Shown here: one piece after another, positions 53,189 through 63,050 of the stretch
Position numbering within the stretch: the stretch's first letter is position 1
Layout: each line of letters starts with the position of its first letter
Assembly (NCBI RefSeq): GCF_017876155.1
Contig: NZ_JAGINP010000001.1
Coordinates: 124,001 to 188,000, forward strand
Direction: 5' to 3'
Source of the DNA: Azospirillum rugosum
GTDB lineage: Bacteria > Pseudomonadota > Alphaproteobacteria > Azospirillales > Azospirillaceae
Length of the DNA stretch: 64,000 nt
Made by a program: the position numbers and the translations under genes
The notes under the pieces: generated by a model
What the model was told of the DNA's origin: nothing
Seen by the model: the letters and a program-made list of their open reading frames with translations, nothing else
Databases searched by the model: none

Positions 53189-53567
53189 TTCGGAGTGGTA
53201 TGACCGGTTCGCCGCCGCCGATGGTCCCCCCGCCGGTGCGGCCGGCGTGATTTGCTTTCCGAAACGATCCTTTTCGGGCACGTAACGATCATGTGAAGAA
53301 AGGCACGCCGCAACAGGCGTGCCTTTTGTCATGGAAAGGCCAGAATTCCGCGGTTTCCTGGTAGTATATGAGGTCCGTCGGTCCCGGCCGCGGCGGTGTC
53401 GTTCGCCGTCGGATCGCCCGCGCTTTACGGTGTGGGGCAAGGTCGGGACAAGGCTTGGCTAGCGTGTTGACAGAAAATCAGGCCGCGCGCCAAATGAACC
53501 GGGATTCCACAGGGCCGGCCGGGTATACCGGCGGCCCCCACTGTCCGAATGCGGGAGGCTTATAAGA
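53189..53567. other. Intergenic region (379 bp) upstream of dppA
   Basis: After the terminator at 53301-53327, the upstream region of the peptide transporter operon holds a TTGACA at 53467-53472, but the expected -10 at 17 bases (CCAAAT) is weak. No gene or RNA was recognised. Confidence 0.5.
53301..53327 (+). terminator. Rho-independent terminator after the methyltransferase
   Basis: AGGCACGCC (53301-53309), loop GCAACA, GGCGTGCCT (53316-53324), then TTT. Nine perfect base pairs. Confidence 0.75.
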
Positions 53568-55169
53568 ATGAAGCGTATTCTGCTGGGAGCCGGGCTCGGC
53601 GTTGCCGCCGCGCTGGCGCTTGCGGCACCGGCACAGGCGGCGAAGACCCTCGTCTACTGCTCCGAGGGCAGCCCCGAAAACTTCAACCCGATGGTCAACA
53701 CCACCGGGACGAGCTTCGACGTGTCGCTGCCGGTCTACAACAACCTCGTGGAGTTCGAGCGCGGCGGCACCAAGGTGGTGCCGGGCCTCGCCGAATCCTG
53801 GGAGATCTCGGACGACGGCCTGACCTACACCTTCCACCTGCGCAAGGGTGCCAAGTGGCACAGCGTCGGCGACTTCAAACCGACGCGCGACGCCAACGCC
53901 GACGACGTGCTGTGGTCCTTCAACCGCCAGTGGAAGACTGACCATCCCTTCCACAAGGTTTCCGGCGGCGCCTACGATTACTTCAACGACATGGCCATGC
54001 CGACGTTGCTGAAGTCGATCGACAAGGTGGACGACTACACCGTCAAGTTCGTGCTGAACAAGGTCGAGGCGCCCTTCCTCGCCAACCTGGCGATGCCCTT
54101 CGCGCCGATCCAGTCTGCCGAATACGCCGAGTTCCTGCAGAAGAAGAACCAGATCGACAAGATGGACCAGGTGCCCGTCGGCACCGGCCCGTTCCAGTTC
54201 GTCGCCTACCAGAAGGACGCGGTCATCCGCTACAAGACCTTCGAGCCGTTCTGGGGCGGCAGGGCGCCGATCGACAACCTCGTCTTCGCCATCACGCCGG
54301 ACGCCGCGGTGCGCTACGCCAAGCTGAAGGCCGGCGAATGCAACATCGTGCCGTACCCGAACCCGGCCGACCTGGAGACGATGAAGAAGGACACCTCCAT
54401 CACCCTGATGGAGCAGGAAGGCCTGAACGTCGGCTACCTGGCCTTCAACACCACGAAGAAGCCCTTCGACGACGTCCGCGTGCGCCGCGCCCTGAACATG
54501 GCCATCGACAAGAAGGCCATCGTCGACGCGGTCTACCAGGGCGCCGGCGTCCCGGCGAAGAACCCGATTCCGCCGACCATGTGGTCGTACAACAAGGACA
54601 TCGAAGACTATCCCTTCGATCCGGAGCGCGCGAAGAAGCTGCTGGCCGAGGCCGGCTACCCGAACGGCTTCGAGAGCGACCTGTGGGCCATGCCGGTGCA
54701 GCGCCCCTACAACCCGAACGCCAAGCGCATGGCGGAGATGATGCAGGCCGACCTCGCCAAGATCGGCGTCAAGGCGAAGATCGTGCAGTACGAGTGGGGT
54801 GAATACCGCAAGCGTCTGCAGGCCGGCGAGCATCTGATGGGCATGATGGGCTGGACCGGCGACAACGGCGACCCGGACAACTTCCTGAACGTGCTGCTCG
54901 GCTGCGAGGCCGCCCGCATCGGCGGTTCGAACATCTCCAAGTGGTGCAACAAGGAGTTCGACGACCTGACGGTGCAGGCCAAGCGGACCACCGACGTCGC
55001 CGCCCGCACCAAGCTGTACGAGCAGTCCCAGGTGATCTTCAAGGAAGAGGCGCCCTGGTTCCCGGTCGCCCATTCCGTCGTTCACATGGCCCTGAGCAAG
55101 AATGTGGTCGATTACAAGATGGAGGCGTTTGGCATCCATCGCTTCTACGGCGTCGACTTGAAACAATAA
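53568..55169 (+). CDS. dppA: Dipeptide-type ABC transporter, substrate-binding protein
   Basis: A 533-residue periplasmic binding protein of the SBP_bac_5 family. Signal peptide residues 1-24 (cleavage after PAQA). The mature protein starts KTLVYCSEGSPENFNPMVNTTGT, with the typical PGLAESWEISDDGLTYTFHLRKGAKWH, the hinge VPVGTGPFQFVAYQKD, and AFNTTKKPFDDVRVRRALNMAIDKKAIV. High similarity in motif to DppA indicates di/tripeptides, but the ligand is unproven. First gene of dppABCDF; two hairpins follow it. Confidence 0.92.
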   Translation: MKRILLGAGLGVAAALALAAPAQAAKTLVYCSEGSPENFNPMVNTTGTSFDVSLPVYNNLVEFERGGTKVVPGLAESWEISDDGLTYTFHLRKGAKWHSVGDFKPTRDANADDVLWSFNRQWKTDHPFHKVSGGAYDYFNDMAMPTLLKSIDKVDDYTVKFVLNKVEAPFLANLAMPFAPIQSAEYAEFLQKKNQIDKMDQVPVGTGPFQFVAYQKDAVIRYKTFEPFWGGRAPIDNLVFAITPDAAVRYAKLKAGECNIVPYPNPADLETMKKDTSITLMEQEGLNVGYLAFNTTKKPFDDVRVRRALNMAIDKKAIVDAVYQGAGVPAKNPIPPTMWSYNKDIEDYPFDPERAKKLLAEAGYPNGFESDLWAMPVQRPYNPNAKRMAEMMQADLAKIGVKAKIVQYEWGEYRKRLQAGEHLMGMMGWTGDNGDPDNFLNVLLGCEAARIGGSNISKWCNKEFDDLTVQAKRTTDVAARTKLYEQSQVIFKEEAPWFPVAHSVVHMALSKNVVDYKMEAFGIHRFYGVDLKQ

Positions 55170-55199
55170 GTCTTCGCCGCAAACAGCTTTACAAAGCGT

Positions 55200-55270
55200 A
55201 AGCCGGGGCGTTAAACCCCCGGCTTCCCTTTTGGTAAGCAAGGGACAAGGGGGCATCGGCCCCCTTGCTT
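55200..55270 (+). terminator. Two tandem hairpins between dppA and dppB
   Basis: First, AAGCCGGGG (55200-55208) with CCCCGGCTT (55217-55225), followed by CCCTTTT. Second, CAAGGGGGC (55246-55254), loop ATCG, GCCCCCTTG (55259-55267). Such structures after a binding-protein gene protect its mRNA and reduce transcription of the permease genes. Confidence 0.75.
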
Positions 55271-55295
55271 TCGTTTCGAGCCCGGTGACCATCCG

Positions 55296-56306
55296 ATGCT
55301 ACGCTTCATCCTGACGCGGGTGAGCCTGGTGATTCCGACCTTTCTCGGCGTCACCTTCCTGACCTTTCTTTTGATCCGCCTCGTCCCCGGCGACCCCATC
55401 GAGGTCCGTGTGGGCGAGCGTGGCATTCCGCCCGAACGGCTGGAGCAGTTGCGCCACGAGCTGGGCCTGGACCAGTCGCTCTGGCATCAGTTCCTGGACT
55501 ACATCGGCGGCGTCCTGTCCGGCGACCTCGGCCTGTCGCTGGTGACGCGCAACCCGGTGCTCGACGAATTCCTGACGCTGTTCCCGGCGACCATCGAACT
55601 GGCGGCGCTCGCCATGCTGTTCGCCACCGTGGTCGGCCTGCCGGCCGGCATCATCGCGGCGGTGAAGCGCGGGTCGATCTTCGACCACGGCGTGATGGGC
55701 ATCAGCCTGACCGGCTATTCGATGCCGATCTTCTGGTGGGGCCTGCTGCTGATCCTGTTCTTCTCGGTCGGGCTCGGCTGGACCCCGGTCTCCGGCCGCC
55801 TGGACCTGCTGTACTATGTGGAGCCGGTGACCGGCTTCATGCTGATCGACACGCTGCTGGCCGGCGAGTACGGCGCCTTCTGGTCGGCGCTGCACCACCT
55901 GATCCTTCCCATGGTCGTGCTGGGCACCGTGCCGCTGGCCGTCGTGGCGCGCATGACGCGCTCCGCCATGCTGGAGGTGCTGGGCGAGGACTACATCCGC
56001 ACAGCAAAGGCCAAGGGCCTGGCCGGCAAGCGGGTGATCGGCCTGCACGCGCTGCGCAACGCGCTGATCCCGGTGGTGACGGTCATCGGCCTCCAGGTCG
56101 GCACGCTGCTGGGCGGCGCCATCCTGACCGAGACGATCTTCTCCTGGCCGGGTGTGGGCAAGTGGCTGATCGAGAGCATCAACCGCCGCGACTATCCGGC
56201 GCTCCAGGGCGGAGTGCTGCTGATCGCCTCCACGGTGATGGCCGTGAACCTGCTGGTGGACCTCCTCTACGGAGTCCTCAACCCCCGCATCCGCCATTCG
56301 CGGTGA
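55296..56306 (+). CDS. dppB: Dipeptide-type ABC transporter permease
   Basis: A 336-residue inner-membrane permease with six helices. The N-terminus MLRFILTRVSLVIPTFLGVTFLTFLLIRLVPGDPI is the DppB signature. The EAA loop is EVLGEDYIRTAKAKGLAGKRVIGLHALRNALIPVVTVIG. It pairs with DppC to form the channel. The ATG at 55296 is 127 bases after dppA, beyond the tandem hairpins. Ten bases separate it from dppC. Confidence 0.95.
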   Translation: MLRFILTRVSLVIPTFLGVTFLTFLLIRLVPGDPIEVRVGERGIPPERLEQLRHELGLDQSLWHQFLDYIGGVLSGDLGLSLVTRNPVLDEFLTLFPATIELAALAMLFATVVGLPAGIIAAVKRGSIFDHGVMGISLTGYSMPIFWWGLLLILFFSVGLGWTPVSGRLDLLYYVEPVTGFMLIDTLLAGEYGAFWSALHHLILPMVVLGTVPLAVVARMTRSAMLEVLGEDYIRTAKAKGLAGKRVIGLHALRNALIPVVTVIGLQVGTLLGGAILTETIFSWPGVGKWLIESINRRDYPALQGGVLLIASTVMAVNLLVDLLYGVLNPRIRHSR

Positions 56307-56315
56307 GGTGACGTC

Positions 56316-57230
56316 ATGACGAGTGAAGTCCAAGCCACGGCGATCGCCGCCACCGTCCCGACCTCCCAGCCGCCGCACCCGCTGGTCGAGTTCTGGTACC
56401 ATTTCCGGCAGAACACCGGCGCCATGATCGGCCTGACGGTGATCCTGGTCATCGCGCTGCTGGCGCTGTTCGCCCCCCTGGTGGTGCCGCACGACCCGAA
56501 CATCCAGTACCGCGACGCCATCCTGGTCCCGCCGGTCTGGCAGGACGGGGGGAGCTGGCGCTTCATCCTGGGCACCGACGACATCGGGCGCGACATGCTG
56601 TCCCGCCTGATCTACGGCGCCCGCCTGTCGATGATGATCGGCCTGATCGTCGTGACGCTGTCGCTGGCCATCGGGCTGGCGCTGGGTCTGGTCGCGGGGT
56701 TCTTCGGCGGGATGGTCGACGTGCTGACCATGCGCCTGATGGACATCCTGCTGGCGCTGCCCAGCCTGCTGCTGGCCGTGGTGGTGGCCGCCATCCTCGG
56801 GCCGGGGCTGGTCAACGCCATGCTGGCCGTGTCCATCGTGGTGATCCCGCACTACGCCCGCCTGACCCGCGCCGCGGTGATGGCGGAGACCGGCAAGGAC
56901 TATGTGGTCGCCTCCCGCGTCGCGGGGGCGGGTCCGCTGCGGCTGATGCTGATCGTGGTGCTGCCGAACTGCCTGGCGCCGCTGATCGTGCAGGCGACGC
57001 TGGGCTTCTCCACGGCGATCCTGGACGCCGCGGCGCTGGGCTTCCTCGGCCTCGGCGCGCAGCCGCCGACGCCGGAGTGGGGCACCATGCTGGCCTCCTC
57101 GCTGCAGTTCCTCCAGCGCGCCCCCTGGGTCGTGACCTGGCCGGGCGTGGCCATCCTGGTGACCGTGCTGGCCTTCAACCTGCTGGGTGACGGGCTCCGC
57201 GACGCCCTCGATCCCAAGCTGAAACGCTGA
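56316..57230 (+). CDS. dppC: Dipeptide-type ABC transporter permease
   Basis: A 304-residue permease with six helices. A polar N-terminus (1-30) precedes the OppC-type domain; ILGTDDIGRDMLSRLIYGARLSMMIGLI is the family signature. The EAA loop is ETGKDYVVASRVAGAGPLRLMLIVVLPNCLAPLIV. Second subunit of the channel. Gap of 15 bases to dppD. Confidence 0.95.
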   Translation: MTSEVQATAIAATVPTSQPPHPLVEFWYHFRQNTGAMIGLTVILVIALLALFAPLVVPHDPNIQYRDAILVPPVWQDGGSWRFILGTDDIGRDMLSRLIYGARLSMMIGLIVVTLSLAIGLALGLVAGFFGGMVDVLTMRLMDILLALPSLLLAVVVAAILGPGLVNAMLAVSIVVIPHYARLTRAAVMAETGKDYVVASRVAGAGPLRLMLIVVLPNCLAPLIVQATLGFSTAILDAAALGFLGLGAQPPTPEWGTMLASSLQFLQRAPWVVTWPGVAILVTVLAFNLLGDGLRDALDPKLKR

Positions 57231-57245
57231 ACCCGCAGGGTCATC

Positions 57246-58246
57246 ATGCCTCTTCTCGACATCAAGAACCTGTCCGTCGAGTTCACCACCCGCGCCGGCA
57301 CCTTCCGCGCTGTCGACGGCATCGACCTCACCGTTGACGAGGGCGAAGTGGTGGGCATCGTCGGCGAGTCCGGCTCCGGCAAGTCGGTGACCTCGCTCGC
57401 CGTCATGGGCCTCCTGGGCTCCAACGGCAAGGTCGTCGCCGACCGGATGAGCTTCGGCGGCAAGGACCTGCTGACCATGAGCGCGTCGCAGCGCCGGAAC
57501 CTCACCGGCAAGGACATCGCCATGGTCTTCCAGGAGCCCATGACCAGCCTGAACCCCTGCTTCACCGTCGGCTTCCAGATCATGGAGACGCTGAAGGTGC
57601 ATGAGGGGCTGTCCGGCCGGGCGCTGCGCAACCGCGCCATCGAACTGTTGGAGCAGGTCGGCATTCCGGCCCCGGAAAGCCGCCTGTCGGCCTTCCCGCA
57701 CCAGCTCTCCGGCGGCATGAACCAGCGCGTGATGATCGCCATCGCGATCGCCTGCAACCCGCGCCTGCTGGTCGCCGACGAGCCGACGACCGCGCTGGAC
57801 GTGACCATCCAGAAGCAGATCCTCGACCTCCTGGTCCGCCTCCAGAAGGAGCGGGGCATGGCGCTGATGCTGATCACCCACGACATGGGCGTGGTGGCGG
57901 AGACCGCGCAGCGCGTCGTGGTGATGTACGCCGGCCAGGTCGCGGAGACGCGGCCCGTGAGCGCGCTGTTCAACGCGCCGCGCCACCCCTACACCGGCGC
58001 GCTGCTCGACGCGCTGCCGGAGCGGGCGCTCGGCAAGCGCCGCCTGCCGACCATCCCCGGCATGGTGCCGGGCATCGGCGACCGGCCGCAGGGCTGCCTG
58101 TTCAACCCGCGCTGCGGCTTCGCCACGGACCGCTGCCGCATCGAGCGGCCGGCCCTGTTCGACGTGGACCAGGGCAAGGCGCGCTGCTTCTACCCGCTGT
58201 CCAATTCCGGTCCCGGCGCTCCCCTGGGCGTCGAGGAGGCTGTGTG

Positions 58247-58247
<1 letters not shown>
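57246..58247 (+). CDS. dppD: Dipeptide-type ABC transporter ATPase
   Basis: A 333-residue ATPase. Walker [18 protein letters not shown] signature [19 protein letters not shown], Walker [15 protein letters not shown], and the C-terminal oligopeptide-transporter extension with the Cys-rich [17 protein letters not shown], which in some members binds an Fe-S cluster. The stop overlaps the dppF start by one base (TGATG). Confidence 0.95.
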
Positions 58248-59254
<1,007 letters not shown>

Positions 59255-59281
59255 GACGCCTCCTCAGTGATGAATGAATTG

Positions 59282-59315
59282 GCCGGGTCGTGCGCAAGCG
59301 CGGCCCGGCTTTTTT
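59282..59315 (+). terminator. Strong rho-independent terminator after dppF
   Basis: GCCGGGTCGTGC (59282-59293), loop GCAA, GCGCGGCCCGGC (59298-59309), then TTTTTT (59310-59315). Twelve pairs including G-T wobbles. Confidence 0.9.
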
Positions 59316-59420
59316 CATGGCCCTTGCCCAACTGTCTCCGCCGGCGCCGATTCGTTTGCACGCCGTACGGGAAGTCGCGATAAAGGGGCATCGATCACTG
59401 CGGGAAAAGGTGTCGGCGTC

Positions 59421-60125
59421 ATGGAGCAATCGGTTCTGCAAACCCGGGAAGCCGACAACCTGCCGCACCTCTGGCAGCGGATCACCATCGGCGCCGGCCT
59501 GACGCTGCACGCGCCTGCCGACCTGAGGTTGGACGCGGCGACGCTCCAGGCGGAGTTCGCGGCCCTGGACGCGGCCCTGCCGCAGGACCAGCGCGGCCAT
59601 TACCAGAACGGCATCGGGGAGGGGTGGACGAGCATCGCCCTTCTGCACCACCCGCGGGAGGGCTCGTCCAGCGGCCGCAAGGGGGCGCCGCGGCCGGCGC
59701 TGGATTTCATGCCCAGCCTGCGCGCCCTGCTGGACCGGCCGGGCTGGATCGCCTGGGGCTGCGACCTGCTTCGCCAGGCGCCCCAGGGCACGCTGGCGTG
59801 GCACGCCGAGCCCCAGGCGCTCCACCTGGAGCATTTCCGGATGCTGATCCCGATCCATGCGCCGGCCGGCGCGGTGACCCTGCTGGGGCACGAGGCCGCC
59901 GCCTATCCGGAGGGACAGGCGTGGACGGGGGATTTCTGCTTCCCGCACCAGGTGGAAAACTTCACGGATCGGGAGCGGATCGTCGTCGCCGTCGACCTGA
60001 TGGTCACGCCGGAGGTGCGCGCCCTGTTTCCGGCGGCCCTGGCCGAGGATGTGCCCCGGCGCACGGAGTTGGCGGCTGAGGCAAACCGCGCCATGCGCGC
60101 TTGGCTCGACGCTGCGGCGGCCTGA
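59421..60125 (+). CDS. Aspartyl/asparaginyl beta-hydroxylase-like 2-oxoglutarate oxygenase
   Basis: A 234-residue protein with the double-stranded beta-helix of the AspH family (Pfam Asp_Arg_Hydrox). The first iron His is in LAWHAEPQALHLEHFRMLIPI, where Arg is the conserved partner of that segment. The second iron His and the 2-oxoglutarate Arg are in FCFPHQVENFTDRERIVVAVDLMV. Family members hydroxylate Asp/Asn in proteins, or small molecules in bacteria. The ATG at 59421 was chosen; the frame is open further up to 59274. No partner gene is evident. Confidence 0.72.
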   Translation: MEQSVLQTREADNLPHLWQRITIGAGLTLHAPADLRLDAATLQAEFAALDAALPQDQRGHYQNGIGEGWTSIALLHHPREGSSSGRKGAPRPALDFMPSLRALLDRPGWIAWGCDLLRQAPQGTLAWHAEPQALHLEHFRMLIPIHAPAGAVTLLGHEAAAYPEGQAWTGDFCFPHQVENFTDRERIVVAVDLMVTPEVRALFPAALAEDVPRRTELAAEANRAMRAWLDAAAA

Positions 60126-60367
60126 CCGCCGCCCGCTTTGCCTTTGCAGGGGAAATCCTGGGGTAAAAATACTCAAGTATGCTACGAGTACTTCAGGATA
60201 AACGGTGTTCGCCTAAAAATTCCCTATCATTGAATTTATCTATGCGGTGATACGTTGCAAAGTTATCTAACTTGTGGCCACTGACGGTCGTAGGTGTATT
60301 CGTCGCGGCTGATTTTCGGATTGCTGAGTTGACGTGTGGGCTGAAGTGAAATTCTCCTTTTTCGTGC

Positions 60368-60388
60368 AGAGGCGCGGGATGCGCCTCT
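60368..60388 (+). promoter_or_regulatory. Leader hairpin before the GNAT gene
   Basis: AGAGGCGC (60368-60375), loop GGGAT, GCGCCTCT (60381-60388). It ends 22 bases before the ATG and just before the AAGGAGA binding site. It could affect translation or be coincidental. The rest of this 285-base AT-richer gap shows no gene. Confidence 0.45.
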
Positions 60389-60410
60389 CTGACGTTAAGG
60401 AGAGACCTGC

Positions 60411-61460
60411 ATGCGCCCCGATATGGTTGCCATCCGTCCCATGGTCGCGGACGACGCTCCGGCTTTTGCCCGCTGCATGCAGCGGGTGTATGGGGACACC
60501 TACAAGCCCTTCGTCTATGAGCCGGACGCGGTCCGAAAGCTTCTGGCCGACGGGCGGCTGCGGTCCGTCGTGGCCGTCACGCCGGACGGGGAGATCGTCG
60601 CGCACCAGGGCGTGATGCGGGAATACCCGGAGAGCCGCATCGCGGAAGTCACCATGGGCATCGTCGACCCGGCGCACCGCGGCGGCGGCCTGTTCAAGCG
60701 CCTGAAGGAGGTGGCCTTCGCCCAGGCCAAGCGGGAGGGGCTGCTGGGCCTGTACGGCGAGGCGGTAACCATCCACGACCATTCGCAGAAGGCCAACATC
60801 GCCATGGGGGCCCGGGAGACGGGCGTGATGCTCGGCTACATCCCGGCGAAGCGGACCTTCACAAATTTCGACGGCAACGGAGATGGCGCCGGCGCCCGGC
60901 GGCAGGCGGCCGTTCTCTTCTACATCCGCCTGAATCCGGAACCGTCGCGCACCGTCTACGCCCCCTTGGCGCATTGGGGCATGGTGGAGCGCATCTACCG
61001 GCACGCCGGGCTGGACCGTCGCATCGCCATGGCCCGCATCGGCGCCCTGGCCGGCCTGCCCGGCCATGCGGACATCCGCCTGAAGGTTCTGCCCGATTTC
61101 GGCGCGGCGATGATCCGCGTGGCGACGAGCGGGCTGGACCTCGTCGAGGTGGTGCGGACGCGGCTGCGGGAGGCGGTGCTGAGGCGCGCGGAGGTGGTCT
61201 TCCTGGATTTGCCGCTCGCCGACCCGGCCACCCAGATGATGGCCGGACGGCTGGAGGCGCTGGGCTTCTCTTTCGCCGGCGTGTTTCCCGAGTCGGACGC
61301 GGGCGATCTTCTGCGCCTCCAATACCGGGGAGACCTTCCGGGCTCCACGCCTCCCGAACCGGACCGCATCCGCATGGCCACCGATTTCGGCCGGACGCTG
61401 CTGGCCTACACGCTGGACGAGGATCCCCTGCGCACGGGGCTCCCGGACGCGGCGGCCTGA
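60411..61460 (+). CDS. GNAT-family acetyltransferase, long form
   Basis: A 349-residue protein. The N-terminal 150 residues are a GNAT domain: VAIRPMVADDAPAFARCMQRVYGDTY, MGIVDPAHRGGGLFKRLKEVAFAQAKREG (acetyl-CoA P-loop R/Q-x-x-G-x-G/A variant as RGGGLF). The C-terminal half (about 165-345) is a second, degenerate acetyltransferase-like fold with AEVVFLDLPLADPATQMMAGRLEALGFSFAGVFPE. Substrate unknown. The ATG at 60411 follows AAGGAGA. It stands alone. Confidence 0.82.
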   Translation: MRPDMVAIRPMVADDAPAFARCMQRVYGDTYKPFVYEPDAVRKLLADGRLRSVVAVTPDGEIVAHQGVMREYPESRIAEVTMGIVDPAHRGGGLFKRLKEVAFAQAKREGLLGLYGEAVTIHDHSQKANIAMGARETGVMLGYIPAKRTFTNFDGNGDGAGARRQAAVLFYIRLNPEPSRTVYAPLAHWGMVERIYRHAGLDRRIAMARIGALAGLPGHADIRLKVLPDFGAAMIRVATSGLDLVEVVRTRLREAVLRRAEVVFLDLPLADPATQMMAGRLEALGFSFAGVFPESDAGDLLRLQYRGDLPGSTPPEPDRIRMATDFGRTLLAYTLDEDPLRTGLPDAAA

Positions 61461-61462
61461 GG

Positions 61463-61744
61463 TCAGGTCCCGCGGCCGGTCTTCTCCTGGAGGGCGTCGA
61501 TCCGCTTCGACGCTTCCGCCTTGGTGAGGTCGCCGTCGAAGGACTCGCCGGCCTCCTCGCTGAGCGTCTTCAGATAGGAGGCCTGGGCGCCGGTCATCGG
61601 CTCGTCGCCCGTGGTCCAATCGTCCGGGTTCTTGTCGCGGTTGGAATGGTCGTCGCCGGTCTTCGGATTCTCGGCCGCGTGGCTCCGGTCATCGTGGGCG
61701 TCGTCGCGACGATCATGCGTCGTGGTGGGGTGCTTCGTGTTCAT
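61463..61744 (-). CDS. DUF3072-domain small protein
   Basis: A 93-residue hydrophilic protein. The N-terminal half is disordered and rich in His, Asp and Thr (MNTKHPTTTHDRRDDAHDDR). The C-terminal half (about 45-90) is the DUF3072 motif: TGDEPMTGAQASYLKTLSEEAGESF, then DLTKAEASKRIDALQ. Function unknown; such proteins are often found among stress or desiccation genes. It is divergent from bacteriohemerythrin and its stop is two bases from the GNAT stop region. Confidence 0.83.
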   Translation of the reverse strand: MNTKHPTTTHDRRDDAHDDRSHAAENPKTGDDHSNRDKNPDDWTTGDEPMTGAQASYLKTLSEEAGESFDGDLTKAEASKRIDALQEKTGRGT

Positions 61745-61975
61745 GATATGTTCCCATGCTCCGAAAAACGATGGATCAACAATCTACCCTCCGGAAAAGT
61801 TCCGCCCGATGCGTCGGGGAGAATGGCGCGGTGGAGAGCGTCCATATTCCGTGTGAAATATCCTGAGCCGCCTACCGTCCGTTGAATCATCCATCGGAAG
61901 TGAGTACCCTTTCCCAAAACGGGGTCTTGTCCCGCTGGGGGAAACGTCCGTCTCGTCACGAGGAAGGGAAACGCG

Positions 61976-62386
61976 ATGCCGCTGATGGAGTGGAACGACA
62001 AGCTGAGCGTCGGGGTGACGCAGTTCGACAACGAGCACAAGAAGCTCGTCGCCATGGTCAACGAGCTGTTCGACGCCGTGCAGGCCGGCCGGGGCAAGGA
62101 CGCGCTGGGCAAGATCCTCGACGGGCTGATCGCCTACACGAAGACCCATTTCGCGAACGAGGAACGCTACTTCCAGCAGCTCGGCTACCCGGACCTCGCC
62201 GCCCACAAGGCAGAGCACGACGCGCTGGCCAGGCAGGTGCTGGACGTCCAGCAGAAGTACCATTCCGGCGCCACGGCCACGCTTAGCATGGAGGTGATGA
62301 ACTTCCTCAAGAACTGGCTGGTCAAGCACATCCAGGGCACGGACAAGAAGTACGGCCCCTTCCTGAACGGCAAGGGCATCAAGTGA
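61976..62386 (+). CDS. Bacteriohemerythrin
   Basis: A 136-residue four-helix protein that binds O2 at a di-iron site. All seven ligands are visible: H21, H58, E62, H77, H81, H118, D123 (in DNEHKKL, THFANEERYF, HKAEHD and KHIQGTDKKY). Single-domain hemerythrins deliver or sense oxygen in microaerobic bacteria, which fits an Azospirillum-type lifestyle. The ATG at 61976 follows AGGAAGGGAAACGCG. A terminator follows. Confidence 0.95.
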   Translation: MPLMEWNDKLSVGVTQFDNEHKKLVAMVNELFDAVQAGRGKDALGKILDGLIAYTKTHFANEERYFQQLGYPDLAAHKAEHDALARQVLDVQQKYHSGATATLSMEVMNFLKNWLVKHIQGTDKKYGPFLNGKGIK

Positions 62387-62398
62387 GTGCATGAGGGA

Positions 62399-62428
62399 AA
62401 GCCCCTTTCCCGTGAGGAAAAGGGGCTT
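62399..62428. terminator. Bidirectional hairpin terminator
   Basis: AAGCCCCTTT (62399-62408) pairs with AAAGGGGCTT (62419-62428), loop of ten. It lies between the convergent hemerythrin and CBS genes and would serve both. Confidence 0.75.
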
Positions 62429-62434
62429 CCTGGT

Positions 62435-62866
62435 TTAGCGCTTGCCCTTCGTGGGCTCGCTGACGTCCTGGACCGTCTGACCGACCACGTCGTCGTCCCC
62501 GGTCTTGGTGGCGAGGTCGCCCAGCGCCACGACGCCGACCAGCCGCTTGTCGCGGTTCAGGATCGGCAGCCGGCGGATTTGCTTTTCCGCCATGATCTGC
62601 GCGGCTTCGCTGCTGTCCTGGTCGTCGAAGGCAAAGGCGAGGTCCGGCGTCATGGCGTCGGCCACCTTGGCGGTTTTCACGTCCTTTCCTTCCGCGACCG
62701 CGCGGACGGCGATGTCGCGGTCGGTCAGCGTTCCGACCAGACGGTCGTTCTCGCCCACCGGCAGGAAGCCGATGTTGGCGTCGCGCATCATCCGCGCGGC
62801 GTCCTGAAGGGGCGTGTCGGGATTCACAAGCTCGACCTGCCGGGTCATGATCTCCCGGATCTGCAT
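62435..62866 (-). CDS. CBS-domain pair protein
   Basis: A 143-residue stand-alone CBS pair (Bateman module). The first CBS (about 1-58) has MQIREIMTRQVELVNPDTPLQDAARMMRDANIGFLPVGENDRLVGTLTDRDIAVRA; the second (about 65-125) has VADAMTPDLAFAFDDQDSSEAAQIMAEKQIRRLPILNRDKRLVGVVALGDLA. Such modules bind adenine nucleotides and act as sensors. An EcfG-like promoter on the same strand (62993-62969) suggests stress control. Short lysine-rich tail. Confidence 0.9.
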   Translation of the reverse strand: MQIREIMTRQVELVNPDTPLQDAARMMRDANIGFLPVGENDRLVGTLTDRDIAVRAVAEGKDVKTAKVADAMTPDLAFAFDDQDSSEAAQIMAEKQIRRLPILNRDKRLVGVVALGDLATKTGDDDVVGQTVQDVSEPTKGKR

Positions 62867-62968
62867 GATGCTCTCCCTCCTGCTTGGATGATGAGGATCA
62901 TGCCGCCGTCCCGGGCTTCGCCGGGCTTCGGCGGCAGCCTACCGGCACCGGCGCGCCGATGTCCGCTC

Positions 62969-62993
62969 AACCAGGGGGATGTCCGAAAGTTCC
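62969..62993 (-). promoter_or_regulatory. EcfG-like promoter of the CBS-pair gene
   Basis: On the minus strand, GGAAC (62993-62989), 16-base spacer, GGTT (62972-62969). It fits GGAAC-N16/17-CGTT except for the first base of the -10. The start point would be about 100 bases before the CBS ATG. Confidence 0.5.
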
Positions 62994-63025
62994 GTGACAA
63001 AGCCCGTAGCCGGGAACCCCCGTCG

Positions 63026-63050
63026 GGAACTCTTGAGCGGGGCCGGGGTT
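63026..63050 (+). promoter_or_regulatory. Second EcfG-like motif, facing the channel gene
   Basis: GGAAC (63026-63030), 16-base spacer, GGTT (63047-63050). Same variant as the opposite-facing site. It is over 330 bases from the next ATG, which makes its use for that gene doubtful. Confidence 0.3.
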
